Of a DNA stretch of 64,000 nucleotides, positions 30,375 through 39,398 are shown one piece after another. The stretch lies in contig CM039462.1 of the NCBI GenBank assembly GCA_022414725.1, forward strand, positions 116,371,409 through 116,435,408. Direction: 5' to 3'. The stretch's first letter is position 1. Every line of letters starts with the position of its first letter. The notes below the pieces were generated by a model. The model was not told where the DNA came from. It made no database searches and worked only from the letters and a program-made list of their open reading frames with translations. The DNA comes from Microglena sp. YARC (lineage: Eukaryota > Chlorophyta > Chlorophyceae > Chlamydomonadales > Chlamydomonadaceae). The position numbers and the translations under genes were made by a program.

Positions 30375-31337
30375 ATCAATCCCTATTTTAAACGTGTTCA
30401 CATGAACACCTCTGAAAAGACTCTCCATCTTGGGAACAACAATTATTTCAACAAAAAATAAGAATCATCAACCAATCCCTATTTTAAACGAGTTCACATG
30501 AACACCTCTGAAAAGACTCTCCATCTCTGGAACAACAATTATTTCAACAAAAAATAAGAATCATCAACCAATCCCTATTTTAAACGTGTTCACATGAACA
30601 CCTCCGAAAAGACACTCCATCTCTGGAACAACAATTATTTCAACAAAAAATAAGAATCATCAACCAATCCCTATTTTAAACGTGTTCACATGAACACCTC
30701 CGAAAAGACTCTCCATCTCTGGAACAACAATTATTTCAACAACAAAAAAAGAATCATCAACCAATCCCTATTTTAAACGTGTTCACATGAACACCTATGA
30801 AAAGACTCTCCATCTTGGGAACAACAATTATTTCAAAAAAAAATAAGAATCATCAACCAATCCCTATTTTAAACGTGTTCACATGAACACCTATGAAAAG
30901 ACTCTCCATCTTGGGAACAACAATTATTTCAACAAAAAATAAGAATCATCAACCAATCCCTATTTTAAACGTGTTCACATGAACACCTATGAAAAGACTC
31001 TCCATCTCTGGAACAACAATTATTTCAACAAAAAATAAGAATCATCAACCAATCCCTATTTTAAACGTGTTCACATGAACACCTATGAAAAGACTCTCCA
31101 TCTTGGGAACAGCAATTATTTCAACAAAAAATAAGAATCATCAACCAATCCCTATTTTAAACGTGTTCACATGAACACCTATGAAAAGACTCTCCATCTT
31201 GGGAACAGCAATTATTTCAACAAAAAATAAGAATCATCAACCAATCCCTATTTTAAACGTGTTCACATGAACACCTCTGAAAAGACTCTCCATCTTGGGA
31301 ACAACAATTATTTCAACAAAAAATAAGAATCATCAAA
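30375..31337 (+). repeat. 96-bp tandem array, ten units
   Basis: Unit: CCCTATTTTAAACGTGTTC, ACATGAACACCTCTGAAAAG, CTCTCCATCTTGGGAACAAC, TTATTTCAACAAAAAATAAG. Period is 96 bp with few differences; GTTCACATGAAC within it is a perfect 12-bp palindrome. A single unit lies at the equivalent position of the paralogous locus (about 20876-20970). Confidence 0.95.
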
Positions 31338-31604
31338 TGTCCCTAGCTGTATGGAAGAGGCTGTGCCTCTGCCTCGTTCCTTGGGTGGGTCTCTGACATA
31401 CAAAGGGGCGACATGTGTAGGGGATACCTCAGTTACATCTGCTGGCATTGTCCAGTCGAGCGGGTTCAACACTTCAAACATTTGTTGATCGGTAAAGACA
31501 TTGATAAAGGAAGTGCATTTGCGCGTTCACTGTGCCACATAATTTCCCCCACATACATGGAAAGCGATTGCTTTCCTTTCTTTTCCTCGCAGGAGGTCAA
31601 CAAC

Positions 31605-31949
31605 ATGTACCCAACCCTTATTATAGCGGTTGCAACAACCATTGCGCTTTTCATATACTTCCACCGTCGTGCCGACAATGAAACTACTGCCCGGCGTGAG
31701 GCTGAGGTCCGTGCCGACAATGAAACTACTGCCCGGCGTGAGGCTGAGGACCGTGCCGACAATGAAGCTACTGCCCGGCGTGAGGCTGAGGACCGTGCCG
31801 ACAATGAAGCTACTGCCCGTCATGCGTCTGAGGACCGTCTCAGGCAAAAGTTGTTGTCGTTCTCGCCTGATGACGTTGTTGCGATGACTCCTAAACATAT
31901 TGCGGAGTATAGGACGGCGTGTGCTTCGGTTGGGGTAGCATCTCATTGA
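31605..31949 (+). CDS. membrane-anchored coiled-coil protein
   Basis: 114 residues from ATG 31605; an upstream in-frame extension exists, but the paralogue at 21236 starts at the same MYPTLIIAVA. One N-terminal transmembrane segment (LIIAVATTIALFIYF) is followed by four 14-residue coiled-coil repeats (RADNETTARREAEV) and a conserved tail SPDDVVAMTPKHIAEY. Intact here but frameshifted in the 21-kb copy. Function unknown; it sits beside an amplified tandem array. Confidence 0.7.
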   Translation: MYPTLIIAVATTIALFIYFHRRADNETTARREAEVRADNETTARREAEDRADNEATARREAEDRADNEATARHASEDRLRQKLLSFSPDDVVAMTPKHIAEYRTACASVGVASH

Positions 31950-32125
31950 CACAAGCCATCATTATAATGAACGATACCTTTAGCAGAAACGGCAGCAATT
32001 AGTGTCAATTTGGACATTCGCAATGTCCTAGAAATTTGGATATTTTAACGTTTGCCGGACGGACGGTGTGGATGCGACAGTTTTCCACAGTTTTGCCCGT
32101 CTCCCTCGAGCCATGAAAACAACCT

Positions 32126-32671
32126 CTACGCCCCCTCACTCCTCTGCCTTGCCAGGCAGAACACTGCTGCCTGAAATTCCCTCTTCTGCTCGGGTGTCAT
32201 GTTGCGCCAGACGTTGGTCAATCCATGAGGGTTGATCAACAAAATGCTCAGGGCGTTGCTGGCAAACACCCCAGACAGCCCACCGAAGTAGAACCCGGAT
32301 GCTGGCAGCAACAGGCTAGCAATAAGCTTCAACACCGTGGGTGCCGTATCATCCGATATCTGCATTTCCTCTTTTACACTCTCTATTACAACACGGGAAA
32401 ACACCACCCACGCATCCTCCATTGGTGCTGGCTGTAACGGGGGCGTGTGTTGGCGGTCATACGCTTCACGCTTGTCAGGATCACTCAACGCTTCGTAAGC
32501 CGCGCACGACAGTTTGAAACGCTCCTGAGCAGCATCCCGTTGGCTGTCAGGAGATGTTGCCCATTTGTCCGGATGCCATTTCAGAGCTGCTTGCCGGTAT
32601 GCTCGCCGAATCTCCTCTGTCGTTGCAGTGTCTGCTGCCACCCCCAACAATTCATAGTGGCTGCTGACCAT
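32126..32671 (-). CDS. J-domain (DnaJ-like) membrane protein
   Basis: 181 residues from ATG 32671, which begins directly at the J domain ([11 protein letters not shown]). The signature HPDK is present (KWHPDKWAT) with the flanking helices and [13 protein letters not shown]-terminal half contains a hydrophobic stretch ([20 protein letters not shown]) that could be a membrane anchor. J-proteins stimulate Hsp70 ATPases; here it would recruit host Hsp70, which is inference. The upstream in-frame 33 codons are probably leader sequence. Confidence 0.9.
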   Translation of the reverse strand: MVSSHYELLGVAADTATTEEIRRAYRQAALKWHPDKWATSPDSQRDAAQERFKLSCAAYEALSDPDKREAYDRQHTPPLQPAPMEDAWVVFSRVVIESVKEEMQISDDTAPTVLKLIASLLLPASGFYFGGLSGVFASNALSILLINPHGLTNVWRNMTPEQKREFQAAVFCLARQRSEGA

Positions 32672-32875
32672 GATGGCCTGCGTTGGGCATTTATTGATGT
32701 ATAATAATGCCCCTCCTGCAAACCATTTTTCGAAGGATTCTGGAGCACGCATGATTGGTGTGATGTACATGATTCACTGCATACAGTCAATGACATTGAA
32801 TCCCGGGACAGGTTGACGCACTGTGTTGTTCAGCCTAAGAAATTGTTGGCACATCGTGTCGCGTTTGTTGCTCTC

Positions 32876-32925
32876 ACACACTCACTCACTCACTCACTCA
32901 CTCACTCACTTACACACACACTCAC
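32876..32925. repeat. (CACT)n microsatellite
   Basis: Tandem CTCA/CACT tetramers. The open frames over it are artefacts. Confidence 0.95.
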
Positions 32926-33127
32926 TCTTGCGCGAGTCATCATCGATTCAATGGTCGGGTACACGAAGTCCACATCCGCACATTTGGGGAGGAAAACCGT
33001 ATTCTCGGTGCCTGCGTTTGATGGCGTGGAGGAGCGCACCACAATGAGCGAAATTCTCCTGCTTTTCATTATGCGCACGACTCCGTTTGAAGGGCCCCCG
33101 CCGAAATCCAGATCTCAGGATCGACCA

Positions 33128-33316
33128 TACAGTTGTTCTCAAATAATTTTGGGACACTCAGTATAATTTGAATGATATCCCCTGAAACCAGGTACAGGTC
33201 CGTGGTTCACTACAAATATTTTTTGAGGAGTCTCAGGAAGGTTTGTAATATATAAAAGCAACGATCTGCAGTCTGGATGATTATAAGGTGTCCCACTTTA
33301 TTTAAGAACAACTGTA
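33128..33316. mobile_element. Tc1/mariner-type MITE (family 3), ~187 bp
   Basis: TA then CAGTTGTTCTCAAATAATTT TGGGACAC at the left mirrors GTGTCCCACTTTATTTAAG AACAACTG TA at the right: about 28-bp terminal inverted repeats flanked by TA. No coding sequence inside. A solo right end of the same family lies at 38523-38584. Confidence 0.8.
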
Positions 33317-33501
33317 TTGAACTTCGCCATTTGTTTCTCGATTGAGATGGCCAAGTATTAAATTACATTTTGTATTCATTCACGATCCCCTGAATCTTTA
33401 CCACCATGTTGTCGTCATCTCAGTTGTTTGTCAGTCACCACGTCCATCGAGAGGGTTTAGGGTTAACCCATCAATCAATCCAGTGTGTCTCATGCATGTG
33501 A
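33316..33501. other. intergenic, nothing recognised
   Basis: No supported frame, repeat or motif. Confidence 0.5.
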
Positions 33502-33642
33502 ACTGTGGGCTCCCCTCCGGTCGCCCACCCGCTCGGTTCCTCGCGGACTCCTTTGTGGGGGCTCCCCTCCGGTCGCCCCCAGTCGCTCCGCTGGGGGGAA
33601 GAGGTGAAAGGGGCTCCGCCGCTTGTTTAGTGTGATACGGTT
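33502..33642 (-). repeat. GC-rich repeat, inverted partner of 28919-29062
   Basis: Carries GTGGGCTCCCCTCCGGTCGC twice and the GCTCCGCCGCTTGTTTAGTG end. Near-identical in reverse to 28919-29062. The two copies enclose about 4.4 kb. Confidence 0.9.
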
Positions 33643-33810
33643 CTCCTCCAATTGTTGGAAACAATATATATAGTTCGGTACAAGTTGTGTGGGAAGACTA
33701 TTTATCGTGATAAACACCACATCCAACATCTGGTAGTGTTTTAAAGTAGGTTCTTTTACTTGCTTCTTTTACAGAGGACAACTGCTTTTTCCCAGATCAT
33801 CAACCGATCC

Positions 33811-34086
33811 TTACTCGCGGGTACCTTCAAGTACCGGCTTATACACGAGCAAATCTTTGCATTTGTTGACAAATGTTGCCAATCGTTTTGCATCTACATC
33901 CGGATTTTTCTTCCATAAGTTTTCTAGTGCTGTAAGATAAGCATCACCCATAACAGAAGTTCCAGAAAAAGTGTCAGAGGAAGAAATTAGTATTTCTTGT
34001 ATTCTCTCTAGTGCCAAGAACATGTTTTCCAGCTCATTCGCGACAATGTTTTGAATGTCCTTGAGTTGAGAAGTGTCAGTTGACAT
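33811..34086 (-). CDS. small helical protein, 91 aa
   Basis: ATG 34086, intact, beginning MSTDTSQLKDIQNIVANEL. Predicted all-helical from its heptad-like hydrophobic pattern. No family recognised, but composition is convincing for a real viral gene. Confidence 0.55.
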   Translation of the reverse strand: MSTDTSQLKDIQNIVANELENMFLALERIQEILISSSDTFSGTSVMGDAYLTALENLWKKNPDVDAKRLATFVNKCKDLLVYKPVLEGTRE

Positions 34087-34177
34087 TGTTGCTATTACAT
34101 TATGAATGAAATTGTTTTATTCAAAAATAACGCACCGAACACATTGTTAACTAATTCACACAGTCTCCTCCTCAACC

Positions 34178-35007
34178 CTATCCACCTCTTTCCTTGCCAC
34201 CTGGGGCAAACTTAGCATAGCTGTACGCTATGACAATTTTTTTCCTCCCAGTGAGACTGTACCTTCTGCAACACATCATGTGCCAGGGGGACTCGTTGGC
34301 CTCAGCAGCTGTGGCGAGATAGGCGTCAGCAAAGGCCTGCCACTGAGGCGACCACGGTCGAGGGTAGTATGGGTCATTGCTGACCATGCTGCTGACAATC
34401 ACTATCGCAGACCCCCCATGCGGTCGCATTTGGTTGAAATCGATGCATTCGTAGAACGGCACCTTACTCAGGGGATTTTCAGGATGACCACACAACACGA
34501 ACTCGATGTCGCGCCCATCTCGGCCAGCTTTGAAGTTGATCGAAGCCAGCATCTGTCCCATTTCAGCAGCTATCTTATCTGCAGGAAGTCCAAGGCGCTC
34601 AATTCGGTCGGCAGACAAGGGGAAATTCTCAGTGTTCACGAACCGGCTGCCTTGACGCGATGTCCATTGCCCAGGTAGAGTCTTGCCAGAAGCTGAGGGG
34701 GGGGCTGGTCTCTGAAAGGCTGAGGAAGGAACAAGTCCCGTATACTGGTAGCCAGCCAATGTGAAACAGGCCATATGCGTTGCATGACATACAAGGCATG
34801 CGGTGGCAACCCCATGTCTTCTGTCCGCTGGATACCTACCTCCTGCGCAAAACTGTAGTAGTCTGTGTAGCTGCCATGGGCACGTGGAAGTTGAAAGAAC
34901 TGAGACGAGCCACCACAAACACTGTTCAAAGTCAAGAGGTCATCATGTTCCTTCATCAACATTGCCACTGCATCTTTGCAAGGGTCCTGAATTTGCTTCA
35001 ACACCAC
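34178..35007 (-). pseudogene. hypothetical viral protein, frameshift at a G-run, Fanzor-derived tail
   Basis: The N-terminal frame (GTG 35007 or ATG 34962) gives EHDDLLTLNSVCGGSSQFFQ and continues to about 34700. There a run of eight G (plus strand 34698-34705) shifts the frame; the rest (SRFVNTENFPLSADRIERLG ... FYECIDFNQMRPHGG) runs on to the Fanzor fragment. The homopolymer makes a sequencing error likely, so the gene may be whole apart from its swapped C-terminus. No family recognised. Confidence 0.5.
34186..34248 (-). mobile_element. Fanzor gene fragment (RuvC-II region)
   Basis: Encodes KKIVIAYSYAKFAPGGK, matching residues 542-558 of the Fanzor at 23050; DNA similarity extends over about 60 bp. 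Nothing else of a Fanzor gene surrounds it. It forms the C-terminal end of the open frame of the gene at 34178-35007. Confidence 0.75.
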
Positions 35008-35324
35008 CCCTCCGCGACCTTCACTGACAAAACACGGTTGCGAAGCTGCCCATTCCTATGCGCTTAAAACTACTGATTGTTGCCAGATCCATCGCCCTTG
35101 ATATAATGAGCAGAGGAAGAAGAACTTCATACAAACGCTCCAATGCTTGTGTGTGAAAATGATTCCGCCGTTTGCATGTGGAGTCAGATGGACAATGAGA
35201 AAGAAGGCGACAGACGCCGATGCACTGAAGCTGGATGGGTATAAAGATAAGAGGATACCAGTAACAAACACTTGGGTAATCATTTTTGGAGACCTGCTGT
35301 AACGTCTACCCATTGTTGTGCAAC

Positions 35325-35957
35325 ATGTTGAAGCTGCCGTTGGACATGGTGATCAGTGTATGTGTGGCATTGCCAAAGCCAGACCTTTTGAATGTCATAT
35401 ATTTTTGCAAATCGATATGTGAAAACAAGAATGCCATTATTTTGGAATGGATAAAGCACACGATGCATGTTGGGGTGTTATTCAAGCTTTCTGCAGTATG
35501 CCATGGCATACTCCTTACCCGAAACATGCACCTAATCAACGAAATGTTTGTCCGCGCTGCTTTTATTGGTCGAACAGATATTGTGAAATCATGTTTATCA
35601 ATAGGGGCAAATTATAATCATCGTGCTGGCGAGGCGCTTGTGTTGGCCGCACGGTTTGGTTATACAGAAATTGTCGACATGTTGCTAGAAAGCGGAGTTG
35701 ATGTGCATGTTCAAGATGATGAAGCGCTCATGTGCAGCATAGCCAAGGGAAACCATTATATCACAAAGCGATTGATTCAGAGCGGTGCAAGTATCGATTC
35801 CCCAGCTGTGGCAATAGGCTTACAGTTACATAGTGAGACGTGGATCTATCGCACACCTGATATCGAACCTTGGCACAATAATGTGAGTCCTCCCCCAAAG
35901 ATCAAACGTAAAACTCTACTTCACAAATTACTCTGTGAGTTTGCATGGAGTACTTAA
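35325..35957 (+). CDS. F-box-like/ankyrin-repeat protein, stop codon from a MITE
   Basis: 210 residues from ATG 35325 (upstream frame is open only with TTG). The N-terminus MLKLPLDMVISVCVALPKPD is F-box-like; ankyrin units follow (MFVRAAFIGRTDIVKSCLSI, ALVLAARFGYTEIVDMLLES, ALMCSIAKGNHYITKRLI). The reading frame ends at TAA 35955-35957, whose first base is the target duplication ACTT and whose next two bases are the first two of the MITE (AATGGG). The original 3' end was therefore truncated or extended by the insertion. Such proteins commonly link viral factors to host SCF ubiquitin ligases (family knowledge). Confidence 0.75.
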   Translation: MLKLPLDMVISVCVALPKPDLLNVIYFCKSICENKNAIILEWIKHTMHVGVLFKLSAVCHGILLTRNMHLINEMFVRAAFIGRTDIVKSCLSIGANYNHRAGEALVLAARFGYTEIVDMLLESGVDVHVQDDEALMCSIAKGNHYITKRLIQSGASIDSPAVAIGLQLHSETWIYRTPDIEPWHNNVSPPPKIKRKTLLHKLLCEFAWST

Positions 35958-36121
35958 TGGGCGTTCCTGCCTCTCGGCCGAGTTTTTAAAATTTCTAATC
36001 AGGATTTAGAGCCCCTTGAACGACTCGCTAGCTTGAGACATCAGCACCAAGGAATCACAATTCCGCTCCATACCATGTTTCGCAACCAGTCAAAATCGGC
36101 CGGGAGGCAGGAACGCCCATT
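35956..36121 (+). mobile_element. 166-bp MITE, complete, target duplication ACTT
   Basis: Terminal inverted repeats AATGGGCGTTCCTGCCTC / GAGGCAGGAACGCCCATT of about 30 bp enclose 105 bp without coding capacity. ACTT precedes (35952-35955) and follows (36122-36125). The same element is complete at 37458 and 43135. Confidence 0.95.
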
Positions 36122-36135
36122 ACTTCATGATTCTT

Positions 36136-36372
36136 TTAAAATGATGAGCAGAAGCTAATCAACATCGTGATTGTTATAGTCCACATGATGCCTGCGCAAA
36201 TTTGAGGTAACTTCTGTTTTTTTGTCATGGCAATCCATGTGATGATCACACTTGTCGAAACCAACCATGCTAACATGGACAAGGCTTCCAACATGCTTTG
36301 ACATGCGCGTCGAGCATAGACAAGAATTAAAGACGAAGCGAACGATATTGTGATAGGCAACGCTATATACAT
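36136..36372 (-). CDS. multi-pass membrane protein, 78 aa
   Basis: From ATG 36372 (a GTG start 20 codons upstream is possible). Three hydrophobic segments: ALPITISFASSLILVYA, ALSMLAWLVSTSVIITWIA and AGIMWTITITMLISFC. Convincing as a small viral membrane protein; family unknown. Confidence 0.55.
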   Translation of the reverse strand: MYIALPITISFASSLILVYARRACQSMLEALSMLAWLVSTSVIITWIAMTKKQKLPQICAGIMWTITITMLISFCSSF

Positions 36373-36599
36373 AACGCTAGTATGACGCTCGAACTTTTCT
36401 AACGATGATGTTTTATATTGGCTTTGGTGCACATCGCGAGCTAATAAGGTTACACCCAGGTCGTGTACGTGCGCATCGATGGGTGGTGTGCGAATGACGC
36501 GCTAGGGAAGATGATTCCCGGCGATCGTACCTCCAGAAATACACAATGATTGGGCATGCCTGGGTACGCAAAGCGCCGGTCCCTTTAATCTGAGTGATT

Positions 36600-36840
36600 G
36601 ACGATGTATGTATGTGTTCCGCATCCTCAATAATCCTCCGATACATTCGACCGTGTTCCGCCGTTTGCGTGTGATAGAGTGCGTGCGTGAGAATGAGTGA
36701 GAGTGAGTGAGTGAGTGGTTGGTGGGCATCAACATCTCGACAGCAGCCGCCGCGACGCGTGTGTGAGGATGCGGCATGTGTCGTGATAAAGTGCGTTATC
36801 GTATCTATCCTATCGGACAGCATAACCAGAGTGCATCTCT
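36600..36840. repeat. dispersed CCGCCGTTTGCGTGTG-type repeats
   Basis: CCTCCGATACATTCGACCGTGTTCCG followed by CCGTTTGCGTGTG recurs three times at 49604-49690, and a (GAGT)n tract follows at 36690-36716. Non-coding. Confidence 0.6.
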
Positions 36841-36864
36841 TGCACATAATGCACCGGGTACCAG

Positions 36865-37459
36865 ATGCCAACTTTGAGGAATGACGTGTTGCAGCACATT
36901 ACAGGCACATGCATGTGTTGTCATCCATCTTTCTTGCTTGATCATGATCCCAAGTCGTGCGACTGGTGTGACATCGAGGCGAGCAAATGGGAGCTGATTG
37001 CGAATGTAGCAGCACTTCATGGTAAATTAGAGTGTCTCGTCAATGCATGGCATCATGGACAATGTTTCATCAATTCATACCGTGTCGCCCTTCATGCAGC
37101 TGCACGTGGGCAAATGGCTTGTCTTTCATTCTTGTTTGATCAGTGCGGAGCAGCCCATGCTATGCATATTCATGAACATGAACATGTGGAGAATGATGTG
37201 CTCATGGGGCTGAGCAATGTTGCAGCATTGGGGGGAAATGTTGAATGTCTCATCCTGGTACATAGAGAAGGATCCCCTATGCATCCTTCTCTGTCAACCT
37301 GGGCTTTACACATTTGTGCCAATTGCGATTGCACATGCAAGGGTGGACATGCTGCATGCTCACGGTATGCATCCACATAATGCACATTACCTTACGTCCT
37401 GGGGTAGAAATCGAACCCTGTCTGATGAGAATGATACCATGTTTATTTTTCACAAGTAA
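36865..37459 (+). pseudogene. ankyrin-like protein, one frameshift, stop codon from a MITE
   Basis: From ATG 36865 the frame carries cysteine-rich ankyrin-like units (NVAALHGKLECLVNAWHHGQ, ALHAAARGQMACLSFLF, NVAALGGNVECLILVHREG). Near 37310 one base is lost or gained; the neighbouring frame continues VPIAIAHARVDMLHAHGM to the end. The stop TAA (37457-37459) is made from the T of the target duplication AAGT plus the first two bases of the MITE. Either a lightly damaged gene or a consensus error. Confidence 0.6.
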
Positions 37460-37623
37460 TGGGCGTTCCTGCCTCCCGGCCGATTTTTTTAAATTTATAA
37501 TCAGGATTTAGAGCCTCCTGAACGACTCGCTAGCTTGAGACATCAGCACCAAGGAATCACAAATCCGCTCCATACCATGTTTCGCAACCAGTCAAAATCG
37601 GCCGAGAGGCAGGAACGCCCATT
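37458..37623 (+). mobile_element. 166-bp MITE, complete, target duplication AAGT
   Basis: Same ends as the 35956 copy; AAGT at 37454-37457 and 37624-37627. One difference in the right terminal repeat (GGCCGAGAGG instead of GGCCGGGAGG). An inverted copy occupies the equivalent place at 9944-10092. Confidence 0.95.
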
Positions 37624-37626
37624 AAG

Positions 37627-37635
37627 TATAAAAAA
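37627..37635 (+). promoter_or_regulatory. TATA-like box at the MITE junction
   Basis: TATAAAAAA begins at the last base of the AAGT target duplication, 62-70 bp upstream of the ATG at 37697. Position and sequence suit a promoter for that gene, but no transcript data are available. Confidence 0.3.
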
Positions 37636-37696
37636 GCAAGACTATGTCTAGTATATTGCTTTGCGCACCCTATCTCTTCTGTGTAAAACAGAAACA

Positions 37697-38173
37697 ATGG
37701 ATAACTTCAAGAAGTTGGATACAAGCATGTATGCGTGTTTCACAGTTTCAGGCAGTACGTGGAATGGCAAAAATATTATTTTACATGGAACGGTGGTATT
37801 CGATAATGAGGATGACGCCAAGAAATGTTTAGAAATACTCGACCTGTACAAAGAGACATTCTACTTCAGGCGTACATCGAACGTGATGAATAAGACTATG
37901 TTCACGTTTGACGGCACGACAATCCACCTATTATCTGGTGCCAAAATTGAGTACGACCAGAATGCTGCTCGATTGAAGAAGATTGTAGAGATAGAAAAGA
38001 CGTACACGGCAAACGCGTGGGAATACATGAATCCAATATTGATTATGGACGATTACGTAAGGCTATTCGGGTATCTTCCGCTCAGGAAAAGGGCATTCTG
38101 GAGCTGCTTGCTGTTATGTTTTTCGTGCAGTTGTATATTCTGTATCGATCCATGCTATTACGAAGCTAAATAA
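37697..38173 (+). CDS. 158-aa protein with a cysteine-rich hydrophobic tail
   Basis: Starts at ATG 37697 (MDNFKKLDTSMYACFTVSGS). The body is mixed alpha/beta with an acidic middle (FDNEDDAKKCLEILDLYKE); the C-terminus is strongly hydrophobic and Cys-rich (FWSCLLLCFSCSCIFCIDPC), probably a membrane anchor or palmitoylated tail. Intact; a badly degraded copy lies at 10140-10570 with the same flanks. Function unknown. Confidence 0.65.
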   Translation: MDNFKKLDTSMYACFTVSGSTWNGKNIILHGTVVFDNEDDAKKCLEILDLYKETFYFRRTSNVMNKTMFTFDGTTIHLLSGAKIEYDQNAARLKKIVEIEKTYTANAWEYMNPILIMDDYVRLFGYLPLRKRAFWSCLLLCFSCSCIFCIDPCYYEAK

Positions 38174-38584
38174 TCGCACGTAGGTGAGCTCATGCACCCC
38201 CCAACGTTTTTCCATTTCCAAGCCTGCTTGATACACACGGCTTTAGTTTGAGTACATGCGGTTGCGTAAGACCCGCCGCCGTGCGTGTGTGAGGATGCGG
38301 TCGTCCGCTGCCAACTTTGTTGCAGCAGGAGTCAGTTATCATTAAAAAATACCGCTTTGAATACATGACAGTCACATGTACATTCCGTCGACTGTATTTG
38401 AACGAGTCTTCGATGAAAGTGGATCCATTGTCAACATTCGACGGTTGAACGGTTTACCAAAGAGGCTACTCGGAATATCTTCGAGAAACTCTTCAACCTG
38501 CTGCACCCCCCAACGTTACCCAAAAGCAACGATCTGCAGTCTGGATGATTATAAGGTGTCCCACTTTATTTGAGAACAACTGTA
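38174..38584. other. intergenic with a solo MITE-3 end
   Basis: Mostly unassigned. 38383-38399 holds ATTCCGTCGACTGTA, an IS630-B right-end-like sequence. 38523-38584 is nearly identical to 33258-33316, the right end of the mariner-type MITE, and ends ACAACTGTA. The left end of that MITE is missing here. Confidence 0.65.
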
Positions 38585-39133
38585 GATGGAGCTCGACTGT
38601 ATAAGCAAACAACTCGACCATGAAACAAATGTTCATAAATGCAGGGCTGGGAGAATATTGTCTTTTCAGACCTAGATGACACCTGCGTGAAGTTCTGGAG
38701 TAAACACAATATTGTGAGAACAGTCACAATCGACCCCAGTTGGATATCCACAAAACCGTGTTTAATGATACTGGACGGATTCATATGCGACACGTATGAG
38801 ATCCAACCTCATCGTCACCTTCAGCAAAGAGAAGGAAGCCATGATTACATGTGGAGCTTCTGGATTGTGCCAGCAAGGCTATCTGACCGGTGTAGAAGTG
38901 TACACGCAACGAGCGAGACATACCACCAACAATTACAAATAAATTATATCGTTGAGAATGTCACACTTGCGAAATATGCTAAAAAGATCCAACAAGCGTG
39001 GCGTGCCCACCATATTAGGCGTAAAAACGCTATCCAACTCATCCAAACCCAATTTCGAAAAAGCATCTCCGATCCCACGTATGTGTTGTGCCGAAGGCGC
39101 CTCGTCCGCGAGTTCTCTGAACTACAAAGCTAA
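38585..39133 (+). CDS. viral protein with IQ-like C-terminal motifs
   Basis: The clean frame begins at ATG 38639 (165 residues); an ATG at 38585 opens a short frame (MELDCISKQLDHETNVHKC) that would join after one base shift and may be the true start. The centre has DLDDTCVKFW and PSWISTKPCLMILDGF; the C-terminus carries two IQ-like helices (AKKIQQAWRAHHIRRK, AIQLIQTQFRKSI), common in giant-virus proteins. Calmodulin binding is possible but not shown. Confidence 0.55.
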
Positions 39134-39282
39134 CCACGAGCGTTGAACGCAGATTCTATTTTATCAATGAACTTCAGGTGCTCCTCCACCTCGCGGTGAA
39201 CAGTCCACGACAACCTAGCATCCACCTTGACTGCTACTGGGCCATTCACGAGTCTTGTAGTGGTTGACGACCGTCGCACCAT
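39130..39282 (-). CDS. 3' fragment of a hypothetical gene, ~50 aa
   Basis: Open frame ending at TAG 39130-39132 and reading RLSWTVHREVEEHLKFIDKI near its end, with a possible ATG at 39282. The frame is open up to the IS630-B remnant at 39311, which probably removed the 5' part. It overlaps the stop of the preceding convergent gene by a few bases. Confidence 0.35.
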   Translation of the reverse strand: MVRRSSTTTRLVNGPVAVKVDARLSWTVHREVEEHLKFIDKIESAFNARG

Positions 39283-39310
39283 CGAGTTGCACGCAGAACC
39301 ACCCTGACCC

Positions 39311-39397
39311 TACAGTAAGCGGAACAGTAAAATGGCGTTAATAATGGTTTCTGAATTGGGTGTGTTAAAAACTTCTGTGTTTACGAACATCAGTCGC
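39311..39397 (+). mobile_element. internally deleted IS630-B end with ~20 transposase codons
   Basis: TACAGTAAGCGGAACAGTAAAATGG resembles the IS630-B end, but about 45 bp are missing before GGTTTCTGAATTGGGTGTG, which encodes SELGVLKTSVFTNISR of the transposase. Similarity stops after ACGAACATCAGTCG, the same point as in the 18559 remnant. Confidence 0.75.
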
Positions 39398-39398
39398 G

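Noticed and set aside
30375..31337. Direct-repeat array that could be mistaken for CRISPR
   Set aside because: The 96-bp units are contiguous with no unique spacers, and no cas genes are present. It is a plain tandem array. The same holds for 12480-13780, 15225-15905 and 55825-58227.
38550..38572. TATAAGGTGTCCCACTTTATT considered as a conserved viral promoter (also at 33282 and partly at 49909)
   Set aside because: At 33128-33316 this sequence is the inverted terminal repeat of a TA-flanked MITE, which explains its recurrence without a promoter role.
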